A stretch of DNA of 64,000 nt, taken from positions 8,068,437-8,132,436 of the forward strand of contig NC_071334.1 in the NCBI RefSeq assembly GCF_027744825.2, written 5' to 3'. The notes beneath the pieces are model-generated. The model was not told the DNA's origin, ran no database searches, and saw only the letters and a list, made by a program, of their open reading frames with translations. This document shows, in pieces, positions 1-12,300 of the stretch. The stretch is from Synchiropus splendidus. Its lineage: Eukaryota > Chordata > Actinopteri > Syngnathiformes > Callionymidae. The position numbers and the translations under genes were made by a program. Position 1 is the stretch's first letter, and each line of letters begins with the position of its first letter.

Positions 1-488
1 TTCAAAGTCAAGTGAATCTTTAGTGTTGAAACAATCGCAGCTACAGAAACTTAGTGTTGGATTGACCCTGCGCTTTTCTACCTCTAACAGTCGGGAGCAG
101 CTTCACGTCACGGCGGAGACAGTTTAGATTATTGCAAAGCTTTCAGTACACGAGATGACGGAGTGACTCTTGGTAAACAGACCAGATATAAGGCCACCCT
201 CTATGATCAACGGCAGAGCACCAACCTGACTCTGGTTCATTCAAAATAATAACTGACAATTAAATCCTTGGTCGATGGTCGATGCTAAAATGAACTCCCC
301 CGTATCAATATTGAAGCCAGATTGTCACTTCAATTCTGATCAGAGTGTTGAGACATTCCATGACGAACAATGGTGGCACCTGCAGGTAAAGGATGGCTGC
401 GGTGTTTTAAGGCTTCTCACGGTCTTTGATTTAACAGGAGAAAAGTCGCTTCAAGGAGAGAAAGTGGAGCAACAGTAGAGCTCAGCCA
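1..488 (-). other. golgb1 3' UTR / downstream flank
   Basis: Sequence after the golgb1 stop codon. No minus-strand AATAAA or ATTAAA was found in it, so the 3' UTR may run past the left edge. No gene was recognised; the small open frame at 275-478 has no recognisable features. Confidence 0.4.
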
Positions 489-499
489 CTAGAGGGCGC
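486..499 (+). promoter_or_regulatory. Perfect CTCF-core-like motif over the golgb1 stop codon
   Basis: The sequence ccactagagggcgc fits the vertebrate CTCF core CCASYAGRKGGCRS at all 14 positions and overlaps the TAG stop (489-491) of golgb1. A motif match only; occupancy is not shown. Confidence 0.45.
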
Positions 500-647
500 C
501 ACTAATACACATGAATACCAGCACGTGCAGCATCAGCATGTACGCCAGGAAGAAGTACCGCGAGCGCCCTCGACTGGTCAGCAGCCGGGAGAAGTAGAGG
601 CTCCGGCCCCGCAGCCACTGTCGACAGGCCATCATCCCTCCTCTCAC
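489..647 (-). CDS. golgb1: golgb1 last coding exon: C-terminal Golgi membrane anchor
   Basis: Fifty-three codons ending in TAG at 491-489. A basic stretch (LTSRGRSR) is followed by a hydrophobic helix of about 19 residues ([19 protein letters not shown]) and a short SGAL tail. Layout and residues resemble the human giantin C-terminus (a hydrophobic helix ending in FTGHL). The exon only makes sense if a 63-bp intron (710-648) is removed: reading through it gives a stop after about 20 non-conserved residues and loses the anchor. The donor of that intron is non-ideal (AAG|GTGCGG). Confidence 0.85.
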   Translation of the reverse strand: MRGGMMACRQWLRGRSLYFSRLLTSRGRSRYFFLAYMLMLHVLVFMCISGAL

Positions 648-3287
648 CTAGGAGGAGCACGGAAACATGAATATTTGGAGAAAGGAGCGTATCAAGAGCG
701 TCGTCCGCACCTTCCGTGATATCAGAGGCTGGTTGGGGTCCAGGCTGAAGGCGTCCCACTCGTCTTCAGCTTCCATGTCGATGGTGATATCTGTCCTCTG
801 ACCCTCTCTGGTGAGAACTCTGCTGGTAGAGAAGGCATAGTTTTGATGGGCCATTTCATTCCTCACACCACCAGGGATGTGACACTTAAAGTGAACATTG
901 CTGAAACATCCTCAACCAGAGTTGACTGTTGCCACCTAAACACTTGTTTCGATCCATCCTAAACATCAACGGGGCGTCACCTCTTTGCAGTGTCCTCTGC
1001 CAGACGCAGAGCCTCCTCAGCTGTCTCCCTCCTGCAAGTCTCGTCAGCCAGACGCTGCTCTGCTTCCAGCAGCCTGAAAGGGATCGACGGTGAGCTCAGG
1101 GCCGACGTGGACGCGTGGAAAAACCACTCCTCACCTCTCTCTCAGCTGATGAGCCTCGGAACTTTCAGCGATGGAGTCATTGCTTCTCTCCTGCGGTGCC
1201 CCTGGTGGCACCTCAGTGTACGCCGACCCTTGCTGTGGTGGATGCACCGAATAACGCGTTGTGAATCGACACATCATTCGAAATGGGACAAAACAGCTAT
1301 TCTGATCTTAGGACCACATCAATCCACAGCAATAAATAACGTTGGAAATCACTTGAAATGTTATTTTCTGTACATAGTTCTGTACATACACCAAATGCCA
1401 CGCATGTAAATTTCACTGGAGAGAACAGCACACGGTGCCATGTGTCAACTACACAGGAGTGTATTTCAAAATGAAAGGATATAATTATATTTAATAAAGA
1501 GTTTCATTAATTATTATTGATTATTAAAAATAGCTGTCTTCGGACTGAATAAAAGTACAAGTTCACACACGATGCACTGCAAAGAAAGTACCCAAAAATA
1601 CAGTCAAACACTGTAGTCCAGTACAGTACTGTGCTATTAGTACTGTGTTATTCCCGACATGAAATTGATCTTAGTTGCACAGCATTGACCTGATAAATAT
1701 TTCGGGGACAAAATTGAACAAGGTTAAATAATAATAATATACTTGATACATGAAACACACTATAACTGCAGTGCATTGGCAAAAAATAAGAGGAAATCAT
1801 GCAGATTTTGGAGGCAAGCTTTAACATGTGTAGATGTTCTGACCAAGAAGCATCAGCTTTCACTTTTATCAATACATTGCTGGTCTCACTTCAAATAATA
1901 AAAGTAGTTAATAGTAGTAGTAGTAGTAATAATAATAATAATAATAATAATAATATTCATAGTCATTGTCATCACATTAATTATGGAGACATTTTAAACA
2001 GAGATGTACTTTCTTTCATTTATTTCAACAAAGCATTTCACATTAATATGTTTGAGAGAGAAAAAGAGAATTATATATACCGTATTTTCCGGACTACAGA
2101 GCGCACCGGAATATTAGCCGCACCCACCAAATCTAAGAAGGAAAATGGATTTTGTTCATACATAAGCCGCACCGCTCTATAAGCCGCGGGTGCACCGTTG
2201 CTGTCTGCGCCACAGAAAATGCATGAGGATCACTTCTAGCGATCCTCTCGTACTAGTTTTGAAAACGGGGTCCAGTGTCGAGACTGACTCATGAAACAAT
2301 CTTGCCAATGTTCTGAACTCCAGTCATGAACTCCTCACATCTTATTTACATTTAAAGTGTTCAGAAAGCGCTGTTTTCACCCTCCAGTAGATCGTCTCTG
2401 TCAGCAGAGCTGCGGACACGCGGGCGAAAACAGCGCAATTTGAGCGCTTTAAAGGTAAATAAAACGCCTGTGATGTCATCGGTTTGATGTGACGAAGCTC
2501 AATATTTTTGCCAGCAAAGAGCATGCTCATTAGACTGTAAAAATTCGGGATGCTCCGAGAGACAGGAAGAGCACTCAGCTGAAGCAGCTGTCTTCAACCT
2601 CTTTCATGAAAGTTCTCACTCTGGACGGTTGCAAACGTTTCAGATTCACCGCGAACGCTGCATCTGACACACACAAGACTGCAGCGGATTCGGCCCCGGT
2701 TGATTCCGTCTTAAAACGACACCTGAGAAAGGCTGCTCATCTGGCGTGGTGAAATTAATGATTATTTCTCGGGCAATATGCTTCGCGTTCTGAACGTCAC
2801 GCTCAGACCGGCGAGTGTCGCGAGTGACCGCTGGTTCCTGCAGTTTCACTTTCATGAGCACTAGAAAACTCACTGTGCTCCGTCAAGTGCTGGTGTTTTA
2901 AATATCGTATTGAATTCGTGGCGTTGACGCCCTTTAACGTGCATGTGCTGCAGGATGCAAACATGATAACATGATAGACTGAAAAAAGCTTCCGCATTAG
3001 ACACGCCGTTGCCAAGCGAGTGGCGAGTCGGGAGGGAGGAGCGGGCGCATCACAAACCGCGGGCGGTGCCTCATCAGAACGGCTGCTGTCACATGTGCTC
3101 GGATTTTGTGACCAGCAATGACAGGCAGTGGTCGGCATTCACAGATCACAACGAGTTCAGCCTTTCATAATTGGTGGCCGATTGATTGAAATATCCCTGT
3201 AAAAATCAATATATTAGCCGCATCGTTTTATAAGCCGCAGGGTTCAGACCGCGAGAAAAAAGTAGCGGCTTATAGTCCGGAAATTAC

Positions 3288-3346
<59 letters not shown>

Positions 3347-6300
3347 TTTTTTATTTTAAATGAACAACACCAGAAAGAATAATCTCATCTGACTTCAGTC
3401 TAAAACACATACCTGCACCTGGACGTGGTTCTCCAACCAGTGGTAGCGATTCTGGGTGTCCCTGAGCGTTTGAGAGACGGCCCTCAGTTGGGTCGTGACC
3501 TCACCTTTCTCCTCTGTCGCCTGCTGTAGCTGCAGCACAGAACAAGAAAAGTGTCAGACTCAAACCCTCCTGTGGATAGAATAATGCCTGCATTGGCTTA
3601 TCTGACAGAACGTCTACAGAATTTGACAGCAACCTTCATATTGAGCTGCTGCAGGTACTGGTCTCGTTGCTGGATCTCATACAGGCAGCGCTGCAGGTCC
3701 CTGTGGAGCCTCACCCTCTCAGCCTCCAGCTGAGCCATGGTGTCATCTTGTGCACTCTGAGCTGCCAAAACGGCAGTCTCCTACACGCGCACACACACAC
3801 ACACAATGCTCAAAGATTAATGAGAAATGTATGATAACATGGTGGCAGAGCAACATGGGAAATGATGACTATTCTATTTAATAGGACATCAAACAAAATA
3901 ATACAACGATATTATAGTTATTTGATAATAGCAGGATAATACGCAAAATGAGAGCCAACGTTATTATTTACGATTCTCATGGAGTCTCAGAAACCTGCTG
4001 ACTAAAACTATAGATATTTCCAGTGGATTGCATATGTCATTACAGGAATTAAAACAAAGGAAAAACTGCAGTTGGGCAGGAAACTTCAAAAGCAACTACC
4101 TCTCCTGACTCCACCTCAACCAATCTCCATCATCCTCCCTGGTCACAGCTGTCACAATGGTTGTCTCCTCATTCTCCCTCACCTCACCAAGTGACGCCTC
4201 CCCACTTGAGCTGTCCTTCCTAGTCAACCCTAAAGAAAACCTCAGCACTGGCTCATCTTTCGCTGTCAATGAGGGAACACGAATGAATCCTCAGGCAACT
4301 GGCTCAAGTTGAGTATCGAGTATCGAGGATAGTAATCATAACACCGGTAGAATGAGTGTTCCAGTTTCAAACGTACCTTCGGCAGTTGAGCCTCCTTGTC
4401 AGACCTGCAATGGAGCAACGGAAACATTGAGATGTGCGTCATGCTCTTTGTTTGCAGTGTCACTTGTTCTCATATAACCAGCTGAGTGTGGCCATGGGCA
4501 AGGCTTGTTCAAAAGTAGCACGTCAATTTATCATGACAAAAACCTCAATTTTAACCTTAAATATCTGATTTATTTTCATGGAATATTTGTTTATATTATG
4601 CTCAACCCAGCTGACCATGATATAACAGACATGCATACTGTCACCTTAGTTCCTGCTTCTGGTCGTTGAGGGTATCAAAGCCCGAATGAAGACCTTGACT
4701 CTCCACCTTCTGTGCGGGATGCAACTCATTGATGAGCTGCAAAAACAAAACCAGTGTTAAAAAAAACCCAAAAAACTCCGAACCAAGCAACGCCACTCAA
4801 CACAAGCCACAAGCACTGGAGCATCCCAACATGAACAGAACCATGCGAGCTGAAGCCAAACTGACCCTAGCATGCCAAACGCCAACTGAAACACCAAAGA
4901 GAAACCAAGCAGCAGCCCGACTCACATCACAACACCAGACTTCACTCACCGGCCCTCTCTTCTCTATTCGGAAACCACTAGGACCTGTGGACTTCCACAC
5001 GCTGGATGACAAAGTGGCCTCTAAGCTGGATCCCTGTTTCACCCTGGTAGCTTCCGCCAGCTCATCCACCAGCCGGTCGCGATCGTTCTGGAGGCTGACC
5101 ATGGACTTGGAGAATGCGGACAACTGCCGGCTGTAGGTGGCGTTTTCAGAGGCCGCCTGCTTGAGCTGCTTTTCTTTCTCAGACACAGACTTTGTCAACT
5201 CCCCCAACAGCTTGTTCAGTTCTCCGTTGGTGTCTTTGCCCTCAAACGCTTTCAACCGATCCTCGAGGACGTCTCGCTCCTTGGAAATCATCGCCAAGTC
5301 AGAAACGGCGCCCAGGAGACTGCGCTCCGTCTTGTTCAGAGCCATTTTACAATCTTGAAGCTCTTCATCATATCTGTTCCTCAGTATCTTGAAATCTTCG
5401 ATCAGCTTGTCGCGATCATCTTGCAGGGCGGACATGGCTTTGCATAGAGATTCATTCTGGGCATTCATGTTTCTGTTGGACGTCTTGGCCTCCGACAGCT
5501 GCTGTTCCACTTCCAGAAGGTCCCTGGCGAGCTCCGCCACCCTCTGATCCGCCGTCTCCTGCTGGCTTCGCATGAGCTCAACCTCATGCTCAAAGGCCTC
5601 CAGCTCACTGTTGTACTTCTCCTCGGCAGTTAACAGCTTTTTGTCCGTTTCACTCCTGAGCAACGTCAGCTGCTCGGCCAGTTCATTGGAGTGCTGCTTC
5701 TGATAATGGAGTTTCTGCTGCAAATCGTTGCATTCCGATGCTTTGGTGGTGACGGCCTGCTGTAAGTCGCAGATGACCTTGCCCTCGTCGCTCGCTCTCT
5801 GACTCAGCAAGGCAGCTTGCAGTTGGTTCACTTGCGATTGAAGGTTGGAGACCTTCGATTCTGAAGCATTCCTCGCCTCTTCTTCCTGTTGAAGCTCTAA
5901 CTGGGATTCCCTCTGCTGCCGCTCCACAGCAGCTTTCTGGTTTTCAAGGTTTTTAATTGTATCTTGTTGTTTCTTGAGCAGTACCTTCAGCTGGTTGTCT
6001 TTAAGCGACAAGACTTGGTTGAGGTCCTCGCGGTAACGGACCAGCTGAGCTCGGAGCATGGCGTTCTCAGAATTAAGGTCATCCATCTGATGAAGCATTT
6101 TCCTGATTTCATGTTTGAGGCCTTTGTTGCCACTTCCTTCTCCTTCAGCAAAGCCCTCTCTATCTCTCAGCCCCAGTTGACTGTCTGCTTTAAGGACTCT
6201 GTTCTCAGACGTCAGCCGATCTCTTTCGCTCTGCAAAGATGTCACCGAGTTCTTCAAGGACTCCATTTTCTCAGCCATCAGATCCTTTTCCTGGACAATC

Positions 6301-9300
6301 CTGGTCATGTTTGCTGTAATACTTCTGAACTTGGCTTCCATCACTCTTAAGGCTTTGTCAGCTTTTTGCCTTGTGTCTTGTAGGTCCACAATTCTCTTCT
6401 CAAAAACAACGATCTGGGCGTGATAGTTTTGCTTCAGCTGCTCAAGATATTCCGACATGTGCCCGTCTTTACAGGACAACAGTGATGCGATCTCACCATC
6501 TTTGCCATTCAACAGCGATTTCAGTTGTTGCGTAATCCCCTCCTGCATCTCATAGTCGGCCTTGAGCTTGTCAGTTTGGGTCTGGAGAAGTTCTCGCTGG
6601 GCATCTGTTTCAGCGTTTACCGTCTCCAGTTGCTGCAGTTGAAGTTTTAATCTGGAAATGACGTCCTCGTTGTCAATGAGCTGTCTGTTCATCTTATTTC
6701 GGTCGTGCTCGGCAACTTCGGCTTGAGTACCGAGACTTTTCACCTGTAGAGTTAAAAGCTCCACTTTCTCACCAAGCTCAGCGTTACTGGCACTCAAGAC
6801 GAACAGCTGTCTCTGTTGAGCGGCAGCTGCAACAGAGTACTCGTTCAAACTTCTTTCCAGTCTCGACTTTGTCACGTGCAACTCGTGCACTTCCTTCTCT
6901 TTTAATCTCATGTCTTCCAGGAATTTTTTAATGACGTAGCCTTGTTCTAGCAGCTGGTTATCCTTCTCGTGCAAGGTCTTTTGGTATCGATCGCTCCACA
7001 GCTTCGCTGTGCCGGCCCCTTGAGGAGTAGCGGATAAAGCCTCCAGCTTTGCCTCCATCGTCTCAATTGTCCTCTTCAGTGTGTTTATTTGCAAATCTCT
7101 GGATTCTATCTGCTGTTGCAGTTCCTGACTTTTGTGGCTTTCTCTTTCCCTCAACTCCTTCAGGTCGACGATCTGTTGCTTCAGCGCAGACTGGTTCTCT
7201 TTATAGAGCATGACATCTTTACTCTCCTGCAGTTTCAGTTCCTCAGTCTTCTTTCTACTCAGGGAAATTTCCAGGGTCAACTGGTCTTTTTCCAGTTGAA
7301 CACTATGGACCTTTTCCTTAGCCTCCTGGAGGAGCTTGTTAATATCCGCCAGTTCAATGTCAAATTGCGTACGTCCGTTCTCCAGATCAGAAATCTTCAC
7401 CAAGTTTTTCTCAACTTCTTTCTCCAATTGTTCGCAAGTAGTCTTGGAGGCTTTTAGCGAACTCTCCAGCTCCAAGATAACTTCCTGGTAGTTCACACAG
7501 TCTTTCTGCAGCTGGTTTATCTCCCGATGTTTTTCCTTGAGAAGCTCTTGCAATTCCCTTTTTACATTCTTGGACCCTTCACTACCCCTCTTCACGGTCT
7601 TGAGCTTCTCCTCCAACTCCCGAACTAATTTCAGCTGCTCTTTGTCTTTTTCCTGGCAAACCTGGTTGTTCATCTCTTTGCTAGCTGCAAGCTGAGCAGC
7701 AACCTCTGAGTTCTGGGTTTGAAGCGACTTGATGGTTTCTGTCAACTCGTCAATTTGTTCAGAGTTTTTTAGAATGACCGTTTCCAAATACTCATTTTCA
7801 TTTTTGACTTTATCCGATATCTCTTGGATATTTTCCAGTTCTTCTTGCAAAAGAGACTTGTCGTCCTCCAGAATCCGCACCTTCTCATTGAGGCTAATTG
7901 CCTCTTGGCTTTGCCTGTTGACGATTTGCTGCAGCTCATTCAAGGCCTCCTCTTTCGATCGCAGCTGTAACTCGTGCTCATTATGTAGCGACTCAATTCG
8001 CCCTGAAAATTGTTGCTTCTCTTTTTGTAGCAAGTTGTTTATTTCAACCTGGGCTCCCAATTCTGTCTTGAGGGACTGAAGCTGAGCAGTCAGCGAGTTG
8101 TTCAAATCCAGCGCTTCATCTAGTTTCTGCTGAATCTGTGTTGAGCAAGATTCTGCCTCCATGCGTCTGTTTTCTAATGAGATGGAAGCTTCCTCTAGCT
8201 TTTCCTTCAAATGATCATTTTCAGTTGTCATTTTTCTCAGCTGCTGGTCAAAATCCTCTGTCGACCTCTGAAGCGCACAAAGCTCCGCCTCCAAGCGGTC
8301 ATTTTTACGCTTGACTGCGTCCATCTCGGCCTTAATTTTGTCATTATTCTGCTCCAACTCGTCGATTTTCTGCCGTTTCTCCTTCAGAACGCTGTGCATC
8401 TTTTCTTTAATCTGGGAATTTTCACGCTCTGCCTCTTCAGCTGTCCTTCTGAGTTCCTCCATCTCAGTCTCGTGCTGGTGCAATAGGCTGCGAGCCTCCC
8501 GCAGCTCTCTTTTGGCCTCCTCCAACAGCTGACGCATCTTGTCCATTTCACTACCAACATTTTCGTAATCTTGTAAAAGAGACTCATAGTCCTGTTTGAG
8601 CTCAGCGTGTTTAGTCCTCCACTGGTTAAGCTCCTCTGTTTGGGAATCTTTCAAGGACTCAAGTTGACAGGAAAATGCTTCCTTCTGCTGTGTGATGCTT
8701 TCAATTGTCTGCTTCAAAACGTCACAAGCTGACGACAGACTGCGGTTATCATGCAGAACACGATCAAATTCAGCACCAAGCTTTTCTGTAGCTTCCTTTT
8801 GTGACACACAAGTGTTTCCCAGGTCTTCGTTCTTCTGTTTCAGAACAGTGTACGATGTTTCCAGAGCCAAGTATTGACTTTCCTTTTCTCCATATTTGAC
8901 AGACAGTCTCTCCATTCCTTCTTTGAGTGTTGAGTTTTCCTTCATGAGCTCCTTCCTTGAGACTAAAGCAGCTTGGAGCTTTTTGGTGAGCTGATTCATT
9001 TTACTTTGGTTGTCCTGACTGCTCAACTTGACGCTGTCTTCCTGGGATCTGCGGAGCTCTTCCACCTCTGTCTTCATCTGATTAATAGCAAATTCCTGAC
9101 TTTGTATTTGTTGTTGCAGCTGATGTTCCAGAGCAGAGATCAATTCATCCTTTTCTAAAACTTGACTTTGGGAGAGCAATAAGGCATCGTCTTTCAGTTT
9201 GAGCTCTGCTTCTATGTCTGCAGCACATTTAAACGCTGGTGAGACGCTTTCTTGTTTGATGAGTGGCATCTCTTCATGTTCCTTGATCTGATTGTTGAGT

Positions 9301-12300
9301 TTAGTCACCAGGGCCCTGAGATCACTGATCACTACCGAATCACTTTCATGTGTCTTAGTCAATGATTCCATTTGCTTTTGAGTCTCACTGCAGTCATGGA
9401 GAGCCTTTCTAAGTTCTTCAGAGAAGATTTGCTCGCTGTCCATCAACCGCTGCTTCGCATCTGCCAACATCTGCTGGTGGATTTGCGACTCTTCTGAAAG
9501 AGCTTTGTTTTCCACCAACAAGCTTCGATTTTGTGCTTCAACTGAAAACAACTGTTCCAATTGAACCTTGGACGCCTCCAGCCCACTCTTCTCTTGTTGC
9601 AACTTCAGCTCCAAACCTTGCACCTTTTCTTGATAGTCCTTAACTTCATCAACCTTCTCACCTAAATTCTCCAGAGCATTTTCCAATTTCCTCTCAACCT
9701 CGGACATTTTGGTCTTAAAACCTTCCTCATTTTTCTCAGCAGCTGCAAGAGCTTCTTCGTTTTTGGCCGCATCACAAGACAAACTCTCATAATCTGATCT
9801 CAACTGATCAAAAACTGTCTGCACATTTGACAGAGCAGCACACTGATCATCTCTATCCTTCAGCAAAGCCTTCAAATCCTGTATGGCTTCATCTTTCCCC
9901 TCCACAAGTTTCTGTATTGACCCAAGCTCTTCAAGATAACAGGAAGACATTTTACTGACTTCCTCTAGCTCCTTGGTCTTCAATTCTAAGTCGCTCTGGA
10001 GAGAGGCAAGTTGATTTGTGAGCAGACTTTGTTTTTCCAAAAGTAGATTATTGCTATCTTTCAGTTCTTCAATATCTTTAGATAACTTCTTCTGCTGTTC
10101 CTGAGCTTTCTTCATGGTCTCCTTACGTGCTATCAAAGCAGCCTGGGCCTTCTTTTGAAGAGTGGCCTTCTCTTGCTTTAACTGTGAAAGCTCCTTCTCT
10201 AATTCAGCATCAACCGTTGGTGATTCTTTTTCTTCTTTACAGGTCTTCAGTTCATTCTGAAGTGCCTCTAGTGTCAGCATCATCGTGTGTTTCTCATGCT
10301 CAAAAGACTCCCGTCTCTCCGCAATAGCTGTCTGAAGCTGGTGAACAAGAGCAGTTTTTTCCAACAACTGTTCTTCTTTCTCATTTAACACAACTTCCAA
10401 ACTGCCTTTTTCTATATTGACATGCTCATAGTTACCACATTTCGTTCTTTGCTCAATAAGCTCTGCTTCTTTCTCCTCCAGCTGCCTCTCAAGTAAAGAC
10501 AGTTTGTCTTCCAACATTTTCATGCTACATTCGGCACTGCTGTTGATGCACTGAATTCTGTCCTGTAGCTCTAAAACCTCAGACTGATATTTCACACTTT
10601 CTTCCTTTCCTTTCTCGTAGTCCTCAATTTTCTTCAACAAATCCTTTCGAACGACCAGAACGGCTTGAAGCTTCTTCTTTATGGCATCTTTTTCTTTAGA
10701 GACTGTGTCTAGTGATGCTTTTAGACTTTCATTTTCATTAATCAGGTCATCTCTTTTTAAACTGTTAGTTTGCATGTCAATACGCATTGAAGATATTTGC
10801 TCTTCCAACTGCATCACAGCAGTAGAGTGAGTCTGTGCCATACTCTCTAGCTGTTCCTTCAGAGAATTGTTCTCTTCACCAAGTTTGACTCGTTCATTCG
10901 CAGCTGACTGCAGAAGCTGTGCCACCGATGTATCTTTATCCTTCACCTGCTGAGTTAGTCCAGTAAGCAACTCCTTCTGTTGACTGATCTGAACATGCAT
11001 AGAGTCTATCTGCTCATCTTTTCTTTTAGCTTCTAATTGTAAAGAAGCTAGTTGATCAGCGCTTTCCCGCACCTTGCTTTCTTCCTCAGAACGCTGTTTC
11101 TCTAAGACCTCAACATTTTGTTGTAAAAGAAGCACTTTTTCAGCGTGACAATTCTCAGTCTCAGTCTTGGTACTCTGGTACTCAGACACTGTCTCTCGTA
11201 GCTCCTCCTTCAAAGCATCCACCTCACTACGGTGGCTTCTTTCTATCTGTTTGATAAGGTGCTGCAGATCAGCCATTACGCCTGGACAAGGACTCTCAAG
11301 CAATGGCGGATCAGAGGAAATACTACTCTGCAAAAGTTCCTTCAAATCTATCTCCACTGCATTAAGTGTCTGATGCAAACTAATGTTCTCATCGTTTTTC
11401 TCCTGGATGGACGCCAACATCTTCTCCAACTGAACTCTGGAGGTGGACGCCTCAGACTCTTTCATGCTCAGCTGATCAGAACTATTCCTGACTGCAGATG
11501 AAGCCTCCGCTAGTTTCTCTTGCAAACTGTCCAAGTCTTGCTTTAAAGCACTGAACTTAACATCTTTAGATTTCATTTCATATTCAACGCTTTTCAATTG
11601 CTCAGCTAGCACGTTCTTCTCTTGCTTCTCTTTATCTAGCACTAACAACCACTCCTTTTCTGAATCCTGCAGAACGAGTTCTACATTTTGAACATTTGTC
11701 TTCAGTCTAGAAAGCTCTTCGTCTTTGGCACTAACCTCTGCTTGTAGGTCAGTCAAGCTGCTGGACTGCTGCTCCACTTGAGTCTTCAATGTCCTCTGAG
11801 ATTCCAGAATCTCACTGTGCCTTCTCTCCAGTGCTTCCTTCTCTAGAACAAGCTGAGCAAGTTCCTCCTGCAAACGTGTGTTTTCACTCGTGAGGGTACT
11901 TAGATGTGTCTGGTTCTCTTGCCGCAAAACACTGAGCTCCTCATTGAGAATCTTGTTGTGCGCTTCTACTCTTTCTATCTCCGACACGAGCTGGGATGTG
12001 TGTTTAGCCTGGTTTGTGCACTGGCTGTTAATAACGTGGAGAGCCATCTCTCTCTGTTCCAGATTTTCTGTGAGTGCATTCATTTTCCCTGAAACTTGAA
12101 CAAGCTGCGATTTAAGGTTTTCAATTTCAATGGTCAACTGTGAAACCTTGGCTTGATGAGAGGCAAAAGCTTCATCTTTCTCTTTGGTCAGACTATGGTT
12201 TTGCTCCTGAGCGCCCTCCAACTCCAGTCGCAATGAGGAACACTGACTTTGCAGTGATAGTATTGCCTGCTGATTTTGGCACTTCATCTCATCCAACTGT

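Larger units (their letters stand above)
1233..3412 (-). other. golgb1 intron loaded with repeats
   Basis: A 2.2-kb intron between the exons ending at 3413 and starting at 1232. It holds a tag/taa microsatellite (about 1915-1956), the 1.2-kb terminal-inverted-repeat element and an (AT)n run. No exon was recognised in it. Confidence 0.6.

Noticed and set aside
502..866. Two overlapping minus-strand open frames at the golgb1 3' end
   Set aside because: Neither alone is a protein. One is the real penultimate exon read into its intron, the other a wrong frame; splicing 711 to 647 gives the conserved anchor.
4729..5136. 135-codon plus-strand open frame, and dozens like it to 15.9 kb
   Set aside because: Antisense shadows of the golgb1 giant exon; their leucine/serine-rich composition mirrors the coiled-coil codons.
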